From a virus: a stretch of DNA of 64,000 bases. Numbering within the stretch: the first letter of the stretch is position 1; each line of letters begins with the position of its first letter. The stretch covers positions 57,242 through 121,241 of the IMG/VR virus record IMGVR_UViG_3300036398_003678; one strand, 5' to 3'. Below are positions 19,101-28,242 of the stretch, piece by piece. Below the pieces are notes generated by a model. It was given only the letters and a program-made list of their open reading frames with translations. It did no database searches and was not told the DNA's origin. Made by a program: the position numbers and the translations under genes.

Positions 19101-22100
19101 AAACGTACCGGCATCAGAACTTTGCACAACAAATCTTTTAAGTTTTAACAGCGTTTCTAATTTATTTTTATAGTCCTCTATTTGATTTTTTGTGATATGT
19201 TTTTTTCTTTGAATATCTCTCTCAGATATTACATTATCAAAAAAATCTGATTGCGGCACATAACCCACATCTATGGGACCTGTAAAAGTAGTTCTTTTCT
19301 CAATCGTAGGTCGATCATCCTCTGTAGTCATACTAATAGTATCATAAGATGCTCCTAAACTCGCATTGGCGCCGATACTCACCAAAGGCTTCCGTCCAAC
19401 TTTAGGACTGAACCAATCTGAAATATCTCCTGGTGCCGGATTCGAGGCGTAAAAATACCCCGGCAGAGCGACGGCCTTTGTCATGTGGTCATATGGATTA
19501 GCGTTAAGAGATAATATGTCTGGATATTGTGTCGCTGTCTCTTGTTGTTGAATCCCGGCCTGCTTTTCCGCATCTTGCTTTTGATCCAATCCCCAACCTC
19601 CGCCAAATACTAAACCTCCTTGATTATAGTACTGTACTCTTCCACCATTCGAGTATCCATTGTTAATAGATTTTAAAAGAGGTAGATTTTTTTGAGTAGC
19701 AGATCTATTGACAACAAATTCTCCTGGGGTCAACATAGCCGGTACTGTATCCGTCCCCTTTGGAGCAAAATTAATTAACTGACCCGCGGAAGCATATACA
19801 ACACCTCCTCTTGCGAGCATCTCTGCCTCAGCTGCTGCTGGCTTCTTATCCTCCCTATTATTTTTAACAACAGTAATTAAATTTTTAATATTATCATTAA
19901 TATCTTGCAGTTGCCTGCTTTCAAAGTTTAATGAGACACCTCCGATAGCTGTAGCTAATTTAACAGCGGCGGTGTCAGAATTATTCTCCGCAATAAGCTG
20001 ATTCAAGGCAGCTAACTGTTCATTTGCAAATGCTTGTTCAGCTAGCGCTTCTCTATATATACCTATAGCTTCTGCCATTTGTGGATCGGCTTCTGGATTT
20101 CTTAAAGAATCTATCACTTGCTGCATCATTGGCGAAGAGTTTATGCCAGATTCTCTAAGCATAGATTCTAGAACATTGGCCTTCATACCACTCTGCTTAT
20201 CTCCGAGAAACGGCATGATCATGTTAAAAGCTTCTAGGCTGTCGCGTCTCTGGTCGGCATTGGTCCCAAAATTAGCCCGACCCTTCATATTGTTATCTAA
20301 TCTAGCCAAGGCCTGATTAAATTTATTAATTTCTGCTGGGGTGCTGGTGACCAATTTCTCAATGATGGCTACTCCAGCTTGTTGCTTCTGTTGAATCTCC
20401 GACATTTTATTTAACGCTGCACTAGCAACAGTAGTGTTTTCGCTAAGGCCTTTAAGCGCATCGTATGACTCTCTTAACGCAACACTTGTTTCCCTCAGCC
20501 TTCCCTGCATCATCATAAATTCGTCTTTACCAGAAAAACCCTTTTGAGCGGCGGCGTCGGATCTTGATTGTTGAGATTGTCTGGTCAATTCTAAATCTTG
20601 TATCTGTCTTCTAATATCTACAGCAGATGTTGGGCCTCCGGTCTGAGACGCAGTTGCAGCTCTAGTGTCAGCCACTACGCTTTGTAATGATACTGTTTTA
20701 CCTAAAACTCTATTAAGCTCATTTTGCCCAGAAACCAGGGTATCAGTAGCTCGTCTTAGCTTTTGATTACTATCAATTTGTAGATCTATCAATTGATTAG
20801 TTGTATTGGCATAATCGTTTAGTGCATTCTGCCAGTTTTCTAGAGCTCGTATCGCAGTTTCTTGAGCTCTCTTTGCACTGTCTACAACGTTTCCGAGTTG
20901 TGGAATTTTTTCTACCAATTGACTAAAATCAATTTTATCATCCCCAGATTTCCTCATATCCTGTACGGCGCTCTTTACCTCGCCAGATAATTTAGTTGAT
21001 AGGTCTGGTGGCAGCTCTAAGTCGTTTAAAGCTTTAAATATAGCTTGGTCTAATTTGATACCAACGGCCTCGTTACTTGCGGATGGATTATTTTTTAAAG
21101 TACTATTGATTGTAGATAATAACGTATCCTCAAGTCTACCAGAAACCTGTAATATCCCTTTCATTGACTTAGCTTCGCTGCCGAACATAGAAGCTGCCTG
21201 GTCTACAGCTCCCGCATTCGCATTAGCCCCATAAGCTCTACTATTTTGCAATACGTTTATACTATCTAGCTTTACAGATCCTACCCTGGCAGATCCTGAT
21301 AGTGCTGAGGTGGTGAGCTCTGCACTAGCGGTAAGCTTATCTAGCGCAAAAGCATTCGCCATAATAGACTGTTCCATATTTTGAAACATTCTCTCTAAGC
21401 TATTTTGTAAAACAATAGTAGACTTGCTAAGAGCTTCTAGATCCATCTCTTTTAGAGTTTGAGACTGAATTTCTCTGGCTTTAGCGTCTGCTACTGTCGC
21501 AATAGTACTATCTATGAGAGCTTTCTTTTTATTTTCTTCTAACGAAGTATTATTTTGTATAGTTAGAATTTGTTCTTGTAGCGCTGCGTCTGCAAGAGCT
21601 AAGCTTTTAGTGAAACCAGCAAAATCTTTGTCCGATTTGAGACCTTCAATAGAAGATCCTGATCTGATTTTACTTGTTATAAATTGTCTGGAGGCATCAG
21701 CCGCTCCGGTAAAATTCTTCGCTCTTTCTCTAGATAGTTCTGGTATATTTTGACTCATTGAAAACGCCCGGTTGGATTTAGCGTCTTCCCCACCAAACAT
21801 CTCTGTAGAACGCAAATATGCCATTATCCCTTGTTTATCCAATATTTGAGATCTTTCTGCTGCCGCTCGTTTCTCTGAGCTCGTACCATTATCGGCAGTG
21901 TCAAAAAAATTAAATAGTCCTCTTTTTACTGTTTGTGAGTCTGAGTCTGTGATAGCTTGGGCTTGTTTAGTGGCTTCTACTACATTTTTCTTGGCGTCTG
22001 TAGCAAATACGTTGTTCTTTATGTCTTTAGAGAATTTATCTAGGGACTTGGCTGCTGCCTCAAGCGTTTGCTCTAATTTATCTACCTTTAAACCTCTATT

Positions 22101-25100
22101 AAAATCATTTGCTGCATTTTCTGCGTCTGTAAATGCTTTAGCTAATCCTGCTGCTCCGGCTACTATACCAGCAGCTATGCCAACAGGACCCATAGAGGCA
22201 AGCATAGCTGCGCTACCAATAGCTGTGCTACTACCAGATATCATAGCATTGTTCTTAGCCTGCTCTGCTGTTTTTGGGTCTGCTGTCGTAAACTGATCTG
22301 CGATCATTGGTATGGCAAAGGAAAGCCCCATAGCCGCATTTCCTATTTTACTACCTATACCTCCGCCAGCCGATCCTGCCATGCTATCTCTAAAAGCCTG
22401 ACCTCGTAAACCTTGAGCCCTAGCATCTCTAGCCTGGGCCATCATATTTGCTCCTCTGCTGCCAGAAGGTATTAGTCCTCCTCCTGATCCGCCGCCAAAA
22501 CCAGCAGACTTTTGTGCGGCCGTCGCCATTTTACTAATTCCCTGAGTAATTTTTTGAAATAGCGTTGGCTGTTGTTGTGCCGCAGTGGCGCTTTGTTTAG
22601 CAAAATTAGCAATACGAATTCTAGCAGCAGCGTCATCAGCAGCGGCTTGTTGAGCAATCTGCATCTTAGCATTGATTTGCTGTACATAATTTTGTTGAGC
22701 ATTTGCCGTTAATGATTGATTAGCTCTAGCAAATACTTTGTTAGCTCTATCTTGAACCTTTTGTTTTTCTGCTGGATCGGACGCGGCATCGTATCTGTCT
22801 TTGAATCTTGCTGCTACTCTGTCTCTGAGGGAGCTTCTATCATTCGATAATTGAGTTCTCATCATTTGTTTTACTGAACCCGCTCCGCCAGCTCGTTCTC
22901 TGCCTAATACCGATTGAACGGCTTCGTTTCTAGCATTATCTATAGCGCTAGGAGTTCTGGTAACAACACCCTTTTGGCCAGGCAGCAAAGGACCATAAGC
23001 ATTAGTATCAACAGCTAATCTTGTTCTAGAAGCTCTCCTTACAACCCTATTAGCTCTTTGATTGTCTCTATATTCTTTTTCTTTTGCTTGATCAAGAACG
23101 CCTCCGGTAGTAATATCCACTCCTCTACCGGCTAACACATTCATACCTCTGTAACCAACGCTCTGAGATTGTTTTTTAAGACTCGCAGCCGTTTGTTGAG
23201 CCGCCTGAGACATAGACTCAATAGCTTTAGTTGCCTCGGCCAATGCTTTGGCAGCAGACATGCCCTGATCCATCAATTGTTTGGCTATTTGAACCCTACC
23301 CTGCCCTGACATAGCCATCTTAAGAGGAGAATCGGAACCTCTAGCAAATCTTTGTACTATTCCACCACTATGATATTTATTTAATGTATGAAGATTGCCA
23401 TATCCTATAGCTTTTGCGGATTTTCTATTAATAACATATTCCCCTTCCTGAGCCATGATGGGGACTTCTCCGCCAGAAGCCCTAGCTACTCTATTTATTC
23501 TAGGCCCTTTAGTTCTTAGTGCTTCAAGAGCGGGTAATTTGCTACCTCCTCTGGTAAATACCATATTTTGAACAGGTATACCGAATAATTGATTAATATG
23601 CTCAGCTAATCCAGGAGTTCTACTAGATTTACTAATTATAGATAAGTTTTTCGGCTGTATAACGCCCTTTTTGACTAGCTCTTGTAATTGTTTGCCAAAT
23701 TGTGTTAATCTAGCACTTTGAGCATCTTTGATTCTTGCTTGGGGGTCTCTGAAATATTTGGTTAAAACCGCTTCTTTTTGTTCTGGAGTTTTTGCGCTTG
23801 CATATGCTGCATCTCCAGTGGTTCTTTGCAAAGTCCTATCATAATCAATAGCCCCTCCTCCATTACGTATTATTTCATATAATGGAGAACCAGGTTTCAT
23901 ACCAGGCATCGGCAACATAGATCCAGGAGCGTTGGGGAGATCGTCTACTAAAGGCATGCCTCCTTTAGCCATAGCTATAAAACCACCAAGAGCTCTAGAT
24001 AATCTTTTAGTCCTTAACTTATCTCTACGACCTCTATCAAATTGTCCTTTTGTAAGTTTTCTTTTAGCCTGTTCTTTTGTTGCATCATTTGTGGCGTCTG
24101 TTAATGCTTTAGGATCTACTCCAAAAAGGTTTGCTAATTTTTTACCTAATCCCATATTAAAATCAATAGCTTTTGATTTAGGATCATATGGAGCCCCAGC
24201 AACAGCCAATCCGCTCTCAAACATCAATCCAGATAAATTGGGTAACTGTTTAGTTAAAATTTCACTAATTCTTTTTTGGTCCGTAATAGGTGTTGTTCCG
24301 GCGGCTTTGGCAATAGCTTGACCTATTTGAGCTACTATGCTTTCTGATTGAGAACGTATAATATCTTCCACTTGTGTCGCTAGATCATTTGGTAGACTGC
24401 CGGTTTGCAGGGTCGCTGGGACCCCTCGTAATCTTTGTCTTCCTGTTTTATCTTTAAGTCCCGGAGTCGTAACGGTAGAAGAGGACGTATCGCCTCGTAG
24501 TCCAACAACGGCTAATTTTCTGTTTTTAGCCCTATTGGCAATATTCTCTTCGGATGTTTTGGTGATAGTTCTTTTTTCTTGTAGATCTTTAATGATCTTT
24601 GCTCTGGTCTGTTCAGACCCCTTTGCTCTTGGATCTAGAAAACGTCTAAGCTCTATAGGAATATTGACTCCTAGCCTTTCTGCTTCCTTAAGTAAATCAG
24701 CCTTACCCATGGCCTCCAAAGGCTTAGAGGTACCTCTGGCAAATTTTTGTATAAGACCTCCAGATGCAAAAGTTGAGCCGAAAGATTTTCCTAAAACCTT
24801 TTTAACAGCTGGGAGGGTTGTACGACCACCAACCTCTCTAGGATTGGTGAGCGCCTGGTACTGCATTAATTCATCCCACAAACTACCGACCTGAGTATTA
24901 ATTTTAGATAAATATGGTTTAATATTCTTTTCCAGAATAAAGTCTAATTCTGAGTCTGATCTTAGAGTCTGAGGTACAGATCTAGACTTAACACCTCTCA
25001 ACAAGGCCGTCTTAAGACCCTCAAGCTTTTTTGATGCAAGCAACTCTTTGAATATAACAGATGGTACGCCTCCATCGCCAAAAAGTTGTTCGGGGGATCT

Positions 25101-27257
25101 TTTTGAGATGTCTTCGACTAACTCTTTTTTAGTAACTCCAGTTTTTCCTGTCTTTCTTCTAAGTCTCTGATTTATTAACGTAGATATATTGGGTTCAAAA
25201 TTAATTTGTCTTTCTGTTTTACCACTCACCACCTTTAGTGAACCGGTGCCTCTTTTTTTCGCTGCCATCGCCTCTCGATAACTAAGAGGAACTTTTGGTC
25301 CTATGTGAGTTCTTTGCGTCTCCTTGAGACCGGAAGAAGATCCTCCGCGGAATCTTTGCACAGAACCGCCGTATTGATAACCCGAAGACCCTAAAATACC
25401 TTCTGGTCCACCGAGTGCTTCCGTAGCCTTTTTTCTTATAACAAAACTACCTTCTGGAAGAGTAGTATAAAAACTATCGGTATTGCCAGATCCTGGAACC
25501 AATCCAACCTTACCTCCTTTGGCCATAGGTTTTCTGTCTGCATAATTCATTTTTCTTAATTTAGATACGCCTACTTCTTTAACCGCTTCAGGATATACCA
25601 CGGCCTCTCCCGGCATCAAAGCAACTGGAACATCTACTGGTCCTCCTTTTTTATATCTACTTATATAACCCCCATAAGCATTTCTTCTAGGAGCAGCTGC
25701 TCCCCCAGCGTTGCCTCTACGAAGACCTCCTATAAAACCAGAACCATATTGAGTCGCTACACTAGCTCCTCTAACGGCCATCATCAATCCAAGAATAGGC
25801 AAAACTCCTTTAACGCTATCCGCTACTTGAATCAAACCACTAGCGAGCTGCAGCGCTCCCTTTGCCAGTGTCTGAAAAGTATCTGAGCCACCAATATCTC
25901 TTACAAGAGCAGTAAATTCTTCTCTTACTTTGGCTATCTGATTAGCCAGGGACAACTGGGCTGTTGCCGCGTCTGCCGCCAAAGACCCCTGCCCAGTCTG
26001 TGCTACCTTCAAAGCTTCCTGGGCTGTTCCGAATTGCTGAATTAATGGAATAACCTTACCGATCTGACGGAAGCCGCCAAGCTCCTCAACAATCTGAGAA
26101 AACTTTAAATCTCTCGGATCTATTTGATTTAATCCTCTAGACAATAACTCAACAGCCTTATATGCTCCAACGAACTTGCCCTCTGCATCGGTTAGATTAA
26201 CCCCGAATTCTTTCAGAGCCTCTATAGTTCCTCCTCTTTGAACTCTAGTAAAAATAGTACGTAAACCAGTAGCAATAGTTTCTGCGCTTTCACGAGTAGT
26301 GGCTCGTATACTAGTAAATACCGCTATAAACTCATTAAGAGCATCGGTACCCTGACTAACTCCATTACTAGCAGAAGCGAACACTCCACCAGTACGCTGA
26401 ATAGCGGCTATAATATCGCTGGCTTCTACTGCGAATCTGGCAGCAACCGAGTTAACAGAGCCTAGCGCTTTTTCTAGATCAGACGCTCCAATGCCGAACT
26501 GTCTCATCAAAGCAATAGAGCCTTCCACCGTTTTATTCATATCATCAAAAGACGGAGCTAAAGCACTAAGAGCCAATGCTTTTAATGCTCTCTCGGTATC
26601 TTTGGCGCTTAAACCGGCCTGGGCTAATGTTGATGATACTTTGATAAGGTCTCCTGATGCTACTCCAAAATCAACAGATAATGACGTAATAGTATTCGAT
26701 AGTCTCTTAAGACCATCTGCAGATTCGCCTGTAACCTGTTGCAGCTTAACGAATTCTTTATCAAACTCGATAAATGCGGCTATGCCTTTATTGATGGCTC
26801 CTGTAAAAGAAAATACGGCGCCGGTGGCTAAGCTAAATGCAGCAAATCTTCTAATAGCTAAGGCCGACTGTCTTCCGAACTCTTCCATTTCTGTTCTAGC
26901 AACATTTAACTGTCTGGCCGCTGTGGTGCTAGTAGCTCCGACTCTTTGTGTAGCGGTAACGACATTATTGAGCTGTCTTGGTAAATTAGCCACTCCGGCA
27001 TTACCGACCGCCTGAGAAAAATCTCTAATAGCATTTGCAGCATTTCTGGCCGCTGTCTGAGTAGTGCCAAAAGTATTGTTAAGATTTCTTAAAGCAGCAT
27101 TGAGCTGAGTAACATTGCGTGAGGCATTTTGGTCCAATCGTAAGTTCACATCTGCGGAAATTGACCCCAATTGTCTTCTAATATCAGATACAATATTTCT
27201 AACATTAGATGGTCCTCTTAAATTTAGCTGGGCTGTTAAATTAAACGATTGTGACAT
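16149..27257 (-). CDS. Giant tape measure protein (TP901-type) with embedded HAD-like segment
   Basis: The product is 3702 residues. It sets tail length and is carried inside the tail tube. The N-terminal about 480 residues contain Gln/Asn/Ala-rich coiled coil, then the PhageMin/TP901 tape-measure core (AIRRFAAFSLATGAVFSF, FDKEFVKLQQVTGES, AQAGLSAKDTERALKALAL, ELGGFRQIGKVIPL). Five dispersed copies of a Gly-rich motif with a PGEFVVNR-type core lie near residues 546, 598, 1270, 2508 and 3513. Residues about 1130-1250 look HAD-like (DYDRT at 1138-1142, SIISKSSR, GSKLPALEAL). A hydrophobic helix pair lies at about 1665-1710. A Shine-Dalgarno is not evident at the ATG at 27257, and a terminator precedes it. 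At 0.15 nm per helical residue the length would correspond to about 555 nm if fully helical, which overestimates because of the globular parts. Confidence 0.95.
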   Translation of the reverse strand: MSQSFNLTAQLNLRGPSNVRNIVSDIRRQLGSISADVNLRLDQNASRNVTQLNAALRNLNNTFGTTQTAARNAANAIRDFSQAVGNAGVANLPRQLNNVVTATQRVGATSTTAARQLNVARTEMEEFGRQSALAIRRFAAFSLATGAVFSFTGAINKGIAAFIEFDKEFVKLQQVTGESADGLKRLSNTITSLSVDFGVASGDLIKVSSTLAQAGLSAKDTERALKALALSALAPSFDDMNKTVEGSIALMRQFGIGASDLEKALGSVNSVAARFAVEASDIIAAIQRTGGVFASASNGVSQGTDALNEFIAVFTSIRATTRESAETIATGLRTIFTRVQRGGTIEALKEFGVNLTDAEGKFVGAYKAVELLSRGLNQIDPRDLKFSQIVEELGGFRQIGKVIPLIQQFGTAQEALKVAQTGQGSLAADAATAQLSLANQIAKVREEFTALVRDIGGSDTFQTLAKGALQLASGLIQVADSVKGVLPILGLMMAVRGASVATQYGSGFIGGLRRGNAGGAAAPRRNAYGGYISRYKKGGPVDVPVALMPGEAVVYPEAVKEVGVSKLRKMNYADRKPMAKGGKVGLVPGSGNTDSFYTTLPEGSFVIRKKATEALGGPEGILGSSGYQYGGSVQRFRGGSSSGLKETQRTHIGPKVPLSYREAMAAKKRGTGSLKVVSGKTERQINFEPNISTLINQRLRRKTGKTGVTKKELVEDISKRSPEQLFGDGGVPSVIFKELLASKKLEGLKTALLRGVKSRSVPQTLRSDSELDFILEKNIKPYLSKINTQVGSLWDELMQYQALTNPREVGGRTTLPAVKKVLGKSFGSTFASGGLIQKFARGTSKPLEAMGKADLLKEAERLGVNIPIELRRFLDPRAKGSEQTRAKIIKDLQEKRTITKTSEENIANRAKNRKLAVVGLRGDTSSSTVTTPGLKDKTGRQRLRGVPATLQTGSLPNDLATQVEDIIRSQSESIVAQIGQAIAKAAGTTPITDQKRISEILTKQLPNLSGLMFESGLAVAGAPYDPKSKAIDFNMGLGKKLANLFGVDPKALTDATNDATKEQAKRKLTKGQFDRGRRDKLRTKRLSRALGGFIAMAKGGMPLVDDLPNAPGSMLPMPGMKPGSPLYEIIRNGGGAIDYDRTLQRTTGDAAYASAKTPEQKEAVLTKYFRDPQARIKDAQSARLTQFGKQLQELVKKGVIQPKNLSIISKSSRTPGLAEHINQLFGIPVQNMVFTRGGSKLPALEALRTKGPRINRVARASGGEVPIMAQEGEYVINRKSAKAIGYGNLHTLNKYHSGGIVQRFARGSDSPLKMAMSGQGRVQIAKQLMDQGMSAAKALAEATKAIESMSQAAQQTAASLKKQSQSVGYRGMNVLAGRGVDITTGGVLDQAKEKEYRDNQRANRVVRRASRTRLAVDTNAYGPLLPGQKGVVTRTPSAIDNARNEAVQSVLGRERAGGAGSVKQMMRTQLSNDRSSLRDRVAARFKDRYDAASDPAEKQKVQDRANKVFARANQSLTANAQQNYVQQINAKMQIAQQAAADDAAARIRIANFAKQSATAAQQQPTLFQKITQGISKMATAAQKSAGFGGGSGGGLIPSGSRGANMMAQARDARAQGLRGQAFRDSMAGSAGGGIGSKIGNAAMGLSFAIPMIADQFTTADPKTAEQAKNNAMISGSSTAIGSAAMLASMGPVGIAAGIVAGAAGLAKAFTDAENAANDFNRGLKVDKLEQTLEAAAKSLDKFSKDIKNNVFATDAKKNVVEATKQAQAITDSDSQTVKRGLFNFFDTADNGTSSEKRAAAERSQILDKQGIMAYLRSTEMFGGEDAKSNRAFSMSQNIPELSRERAKNFTGAADASRQFITSKIRSGSSIEGLKSDKDFAGFTKSLALADAALQEQILTIQNNTSLEENKKKALIDSTIATVADAKAREIQSQTLKEMDLEALSKSTIVLQNSLERMFQNMEQSIMANAFALDKLTASAELTTSALSGSARVGSVKLDSINVLQNSRAYGANANAGAVDQAASMFGSEAKSMKGILQVSGRLEDTLLSTINSTLKNNPSASNEAVGIKLDQAIFKALNDLELPPDLSTKLSGEVKSAVQDMRKSGDDKIDFSQLVEKIPQLGNVVDSAKRAQETAIRALENWQNALNDYANTTNQLIDLQIDSNQKLRRATDTLVSGQNELNRVLGKTVSLQSVVADTRAATASQTGGPTSAVDIRRQIQDLELTRQSQQSRSDAAAQKGFSGKDEFMMMQGRLRETSVALRESYDALKGLSENTTVASAALNKMSEIQQKQQAGVAIIEKLVTSTPAEINKFNQALARLDNNMKGRANFGTNADQRRDSLEAFNMIMPFLGDKQSGMKANVLESMLRESGINSSPMMQQVIDSLRNPEADPQMAEAIGIYREALAEQAFANEQLAALNQLIAENNSDTAAVKLATAIGGVSLNFESRQLQDINDNIKNLITVVKNNREDKKPAAAEAEMLARGGVVYASAGQLINFAPKGTDTVPAMLTPGEFVVNRSATQKNLPLLKSINNGYSNGGRVQYYNQGGLVFGGGWGLDQKQDAEKQAGIQQQETATQYPDILSLNANPYDHMTKAVALPGYFYASNPAPGDISDWFSPKVGRKPLVSIGANASLGASYDTISMTTEDDRPTIEKRTTFTGPIDVGYVPQSDFFDNVISERDIQRKKHITKNQIEDYKNKLETLLKLKRFVVQSSDAGTFMGSIDTGSKKIATKVDADNRPKIEPTIEVGKYVNRGLSSVPLVTLSGLTKTTNGLYGLYSVADLEGEGSSGQNTNAGNPYGFTNRSTATTIISPDMKVVAGLSNMKHDTVDPSIGMALSKYVTNYDGMAKATGPIMQNNIQSLSRVFDALSQTKIPEIEADGSISEPLKETDSSLKNKTYINKLQQLLSGAIFSAQFDETEIKGKDNVKPPITLFNLTADKWNNLANSFKNYQPAPPTNSYAENSSNFIPINPAQKSLPWIAAGFNHVDAINNLKGEYQKNNTSNIKVTSGSVEDEFMKFNYKTIQGGFGTNKTLDQSLGAIKYVVADLDANSKEQPLNPFKDLDPVNLIGRSIYADSIETLKGRIQPIINAVTGGLNTDNLPPVPYATVQKINSTDLGALDYSEDTKNNAYMPKTAVLGGNFNATNYINEIKGLFNKKELIAGAVAAETTDKRTDAGIKQANIENPLGIARGIIQKVLAPISGVLSAYNMKLMPLTKATDILPYGNLLFGGQKFFGQAVMEKMKGRTPPEALYNVWGAIGAAAQTFLKLGAGDSQGLSSMLGVSFDGKPDATIPDKVNQYAKFLAKQGMMSQGLGADILDKEINKDNQKAIEGAFGDKNQSIFEATGLEKTTWNKQSDRTSPKTILDLGKKILNPYSMFPTETRNNLFGILEKELANQKVNQGVIDTIKKVRSFYNTFLDPFVNGDGQAGNDKWRRGFDSLYPDANSALQLLTNGAFGKLPDYNMALQLQAKRKALAEEVKKPQKKARGGIIYAQTGTLVDYQPRGTDTVPAMLTPGEFVVNRAATQKHLPVLKAINSGQYSTGGMVNYLNQGGIIIPQYHSNIPNVSSTNKTVGVSNLQLGLAPSAVSALENFNRAFAQNAALLNINLDDKSQKAIDNFTIRLQNVANTISGLAIPENIQITAQHKVEVIINGGEALKGMSEGMKEYVVSSINTAVSRLNVTTENALGEQSNQILKGSSSV

Positions 27258-27281
27258 AATATTTTATACAATTGGAGGATA

Positions 27282-27325
27282 ATAAAAAACAAAATCCCTA
27301 GAATCAATAAAAGACGCTAGGGATT
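27282..27325 (-). terminator. Rho-independent terminator upstream of the tape measure gene
   Basis: On the minus strand a perfect 9-bp stem (AATCCCTAG/CTAGGGATT, 27325-27317 with 27301-27293) encloses a 15-base loop and is followed by TTGTTTTTTATT. It lies between the pre-tape-measure gene stop (27358) and the tape measure ATG (27257). It would reduce read-through from the abundant tube operon into the 11-kb tape measure gene. No clear promoter is seen after it, so partial read-through is likely. Confidence 0.75.
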
Positions 27326-27357
27326 CTGAATGAAAACTATCTGATAGCAACAAAGAA

Positions 27358-28242
27358 TTATGTGGTAGACTCTGTGTTTTCTGTTGATGACTGATCTGTA
27401 GTCTTGTCAGATTCAGTATTTGGTTCTTGTTTATCATTGTTTGCTTCGTCCAAAATGACAGGATTTCCATTTTCATCTAAAAACGGTTGAGGGTCAACAA
27501 CATAATCACCATCTTTATCTACCTTATTGCCGAACTTATCTACAAAATTGCCTTCTTCATCAATAAATCTACCGTCTTCATTGACTAGCCTGCCTTCCGC
27601 GTCTATCAGTCTTCCTTTTTTGTCCACTAGTCTTAATTTATCATCAACAAATCTATACTTTTTAAGGAACTTATTTTCTGGCAAGTTAGATTCATAATCG
27701 TTATCCAAACCATATAACATATTAGCCAAATTCTGGGCGGCCAATATTGCCACCTCTTCTGTGGCTCTATTCATATAGTCTTCCAAGCTAGAAAAAACAG
27801 TCTCTTTGGTATCATTATACACCACGCATGATGATACTAAATAATTAAATCTAGCATTATCTGCCTGTCCTTCTGCACTATGGTTATCTAAAGAGGTTCG
27901 TACGCTTATTAAATCTCTGATTTCGTCTCTAATAACCTTCATGCGAATGGCAAGATCCTTAGCTTCATTTAGGCCAAATCCGCCCTTAGCTAGTTTCTTT
28001 TCGCCCTCTAGTAGCTCCTTTTGAAGCTCGTTAAACTTCTTTTGCTTTTCAGCATTCCATAGTCCCTGATCTTCTAGTAAGTCATCGAGCTTGGCCCGAA
28101 CCACGCTCTTGCTCTTTATAGCGTCTGTAAAGGCCTGGTTATAAACCTTTTGAGCTTCTCTCTGGTCATTTAAAGAAGGGGTACGAACCAGTACTTCTCT
28201 ATCACTATCGTTGATCTTAACCTTAAAAGTTTTAGTTTTCAT
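27358..28242 (-). CDS. Putative tail assembly chaperone-like protein with seven-residue acidic repeat
   Basis: The product is 294 residues from the ATG at 28242, chosen because GGAG lies 9 bases upstream; an ATG 15 bases earlier lacks one. The N-terminal half (TFKVKINDSDREVLVRTPS, then a helical charged region) fits the alpha-helical proteins usually found just before the tape measure. Residues about 195-250 carry tandem seven-residue units of the form [LF]-[VI]-[DN]-x-x-G-[RN] (for example LVDKKGR, LIDAEGR, FIDEEGN). The C-terminal about 35 residues are disordered and rich in Glu, Thr and Ser. The gene overlaps the upstream stop by 11 bases. The chaperone role is inferred from position. I saw no convincing frameshift partner. 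Confidence 0.6.
   Translation of the reverse strand: MKTKTFKVKINDSDREVLVRTPSLNDQREAQKVYNQAFTDAIKSKSVVRAKLDDLLEDQGLWNAEKQKKFNELQKELLEGEKKLAKGGFGLNEAKDLAIRMKVIRDEIRDLISVRTSLDNHSAEGQADNARFNYLVSSCVVYNDTKETVFSSLEDYMNRATEEVAILAAQNLANMLYGLDNDYESNLPENKFLKKYRFVDDKLRLVDKKGRLIDAEGRLVNEDGRFIDEEGNFVDKFGNKVDKDGDYVVDPQPFLDENGNPVILDEANNDKQEPNTESDKTTDQSSTENTESTT

Noticed and set aside
27274-27279. GGAGG-like ribosome site near the tape measure start
   Set aside because: It lies on the plus strand, so it cannot serve the minus-strand gene, and no plus-strand gene follows.
27264-27476. Alternative-frame minus-strand ORF overlapping the end of the chaperone-like gene, as a possible frameshift extension
   Set aside because: It has no slippery heptamer I could see, and its frame crosses the terminator stem; the composition is unlike a coding domain.
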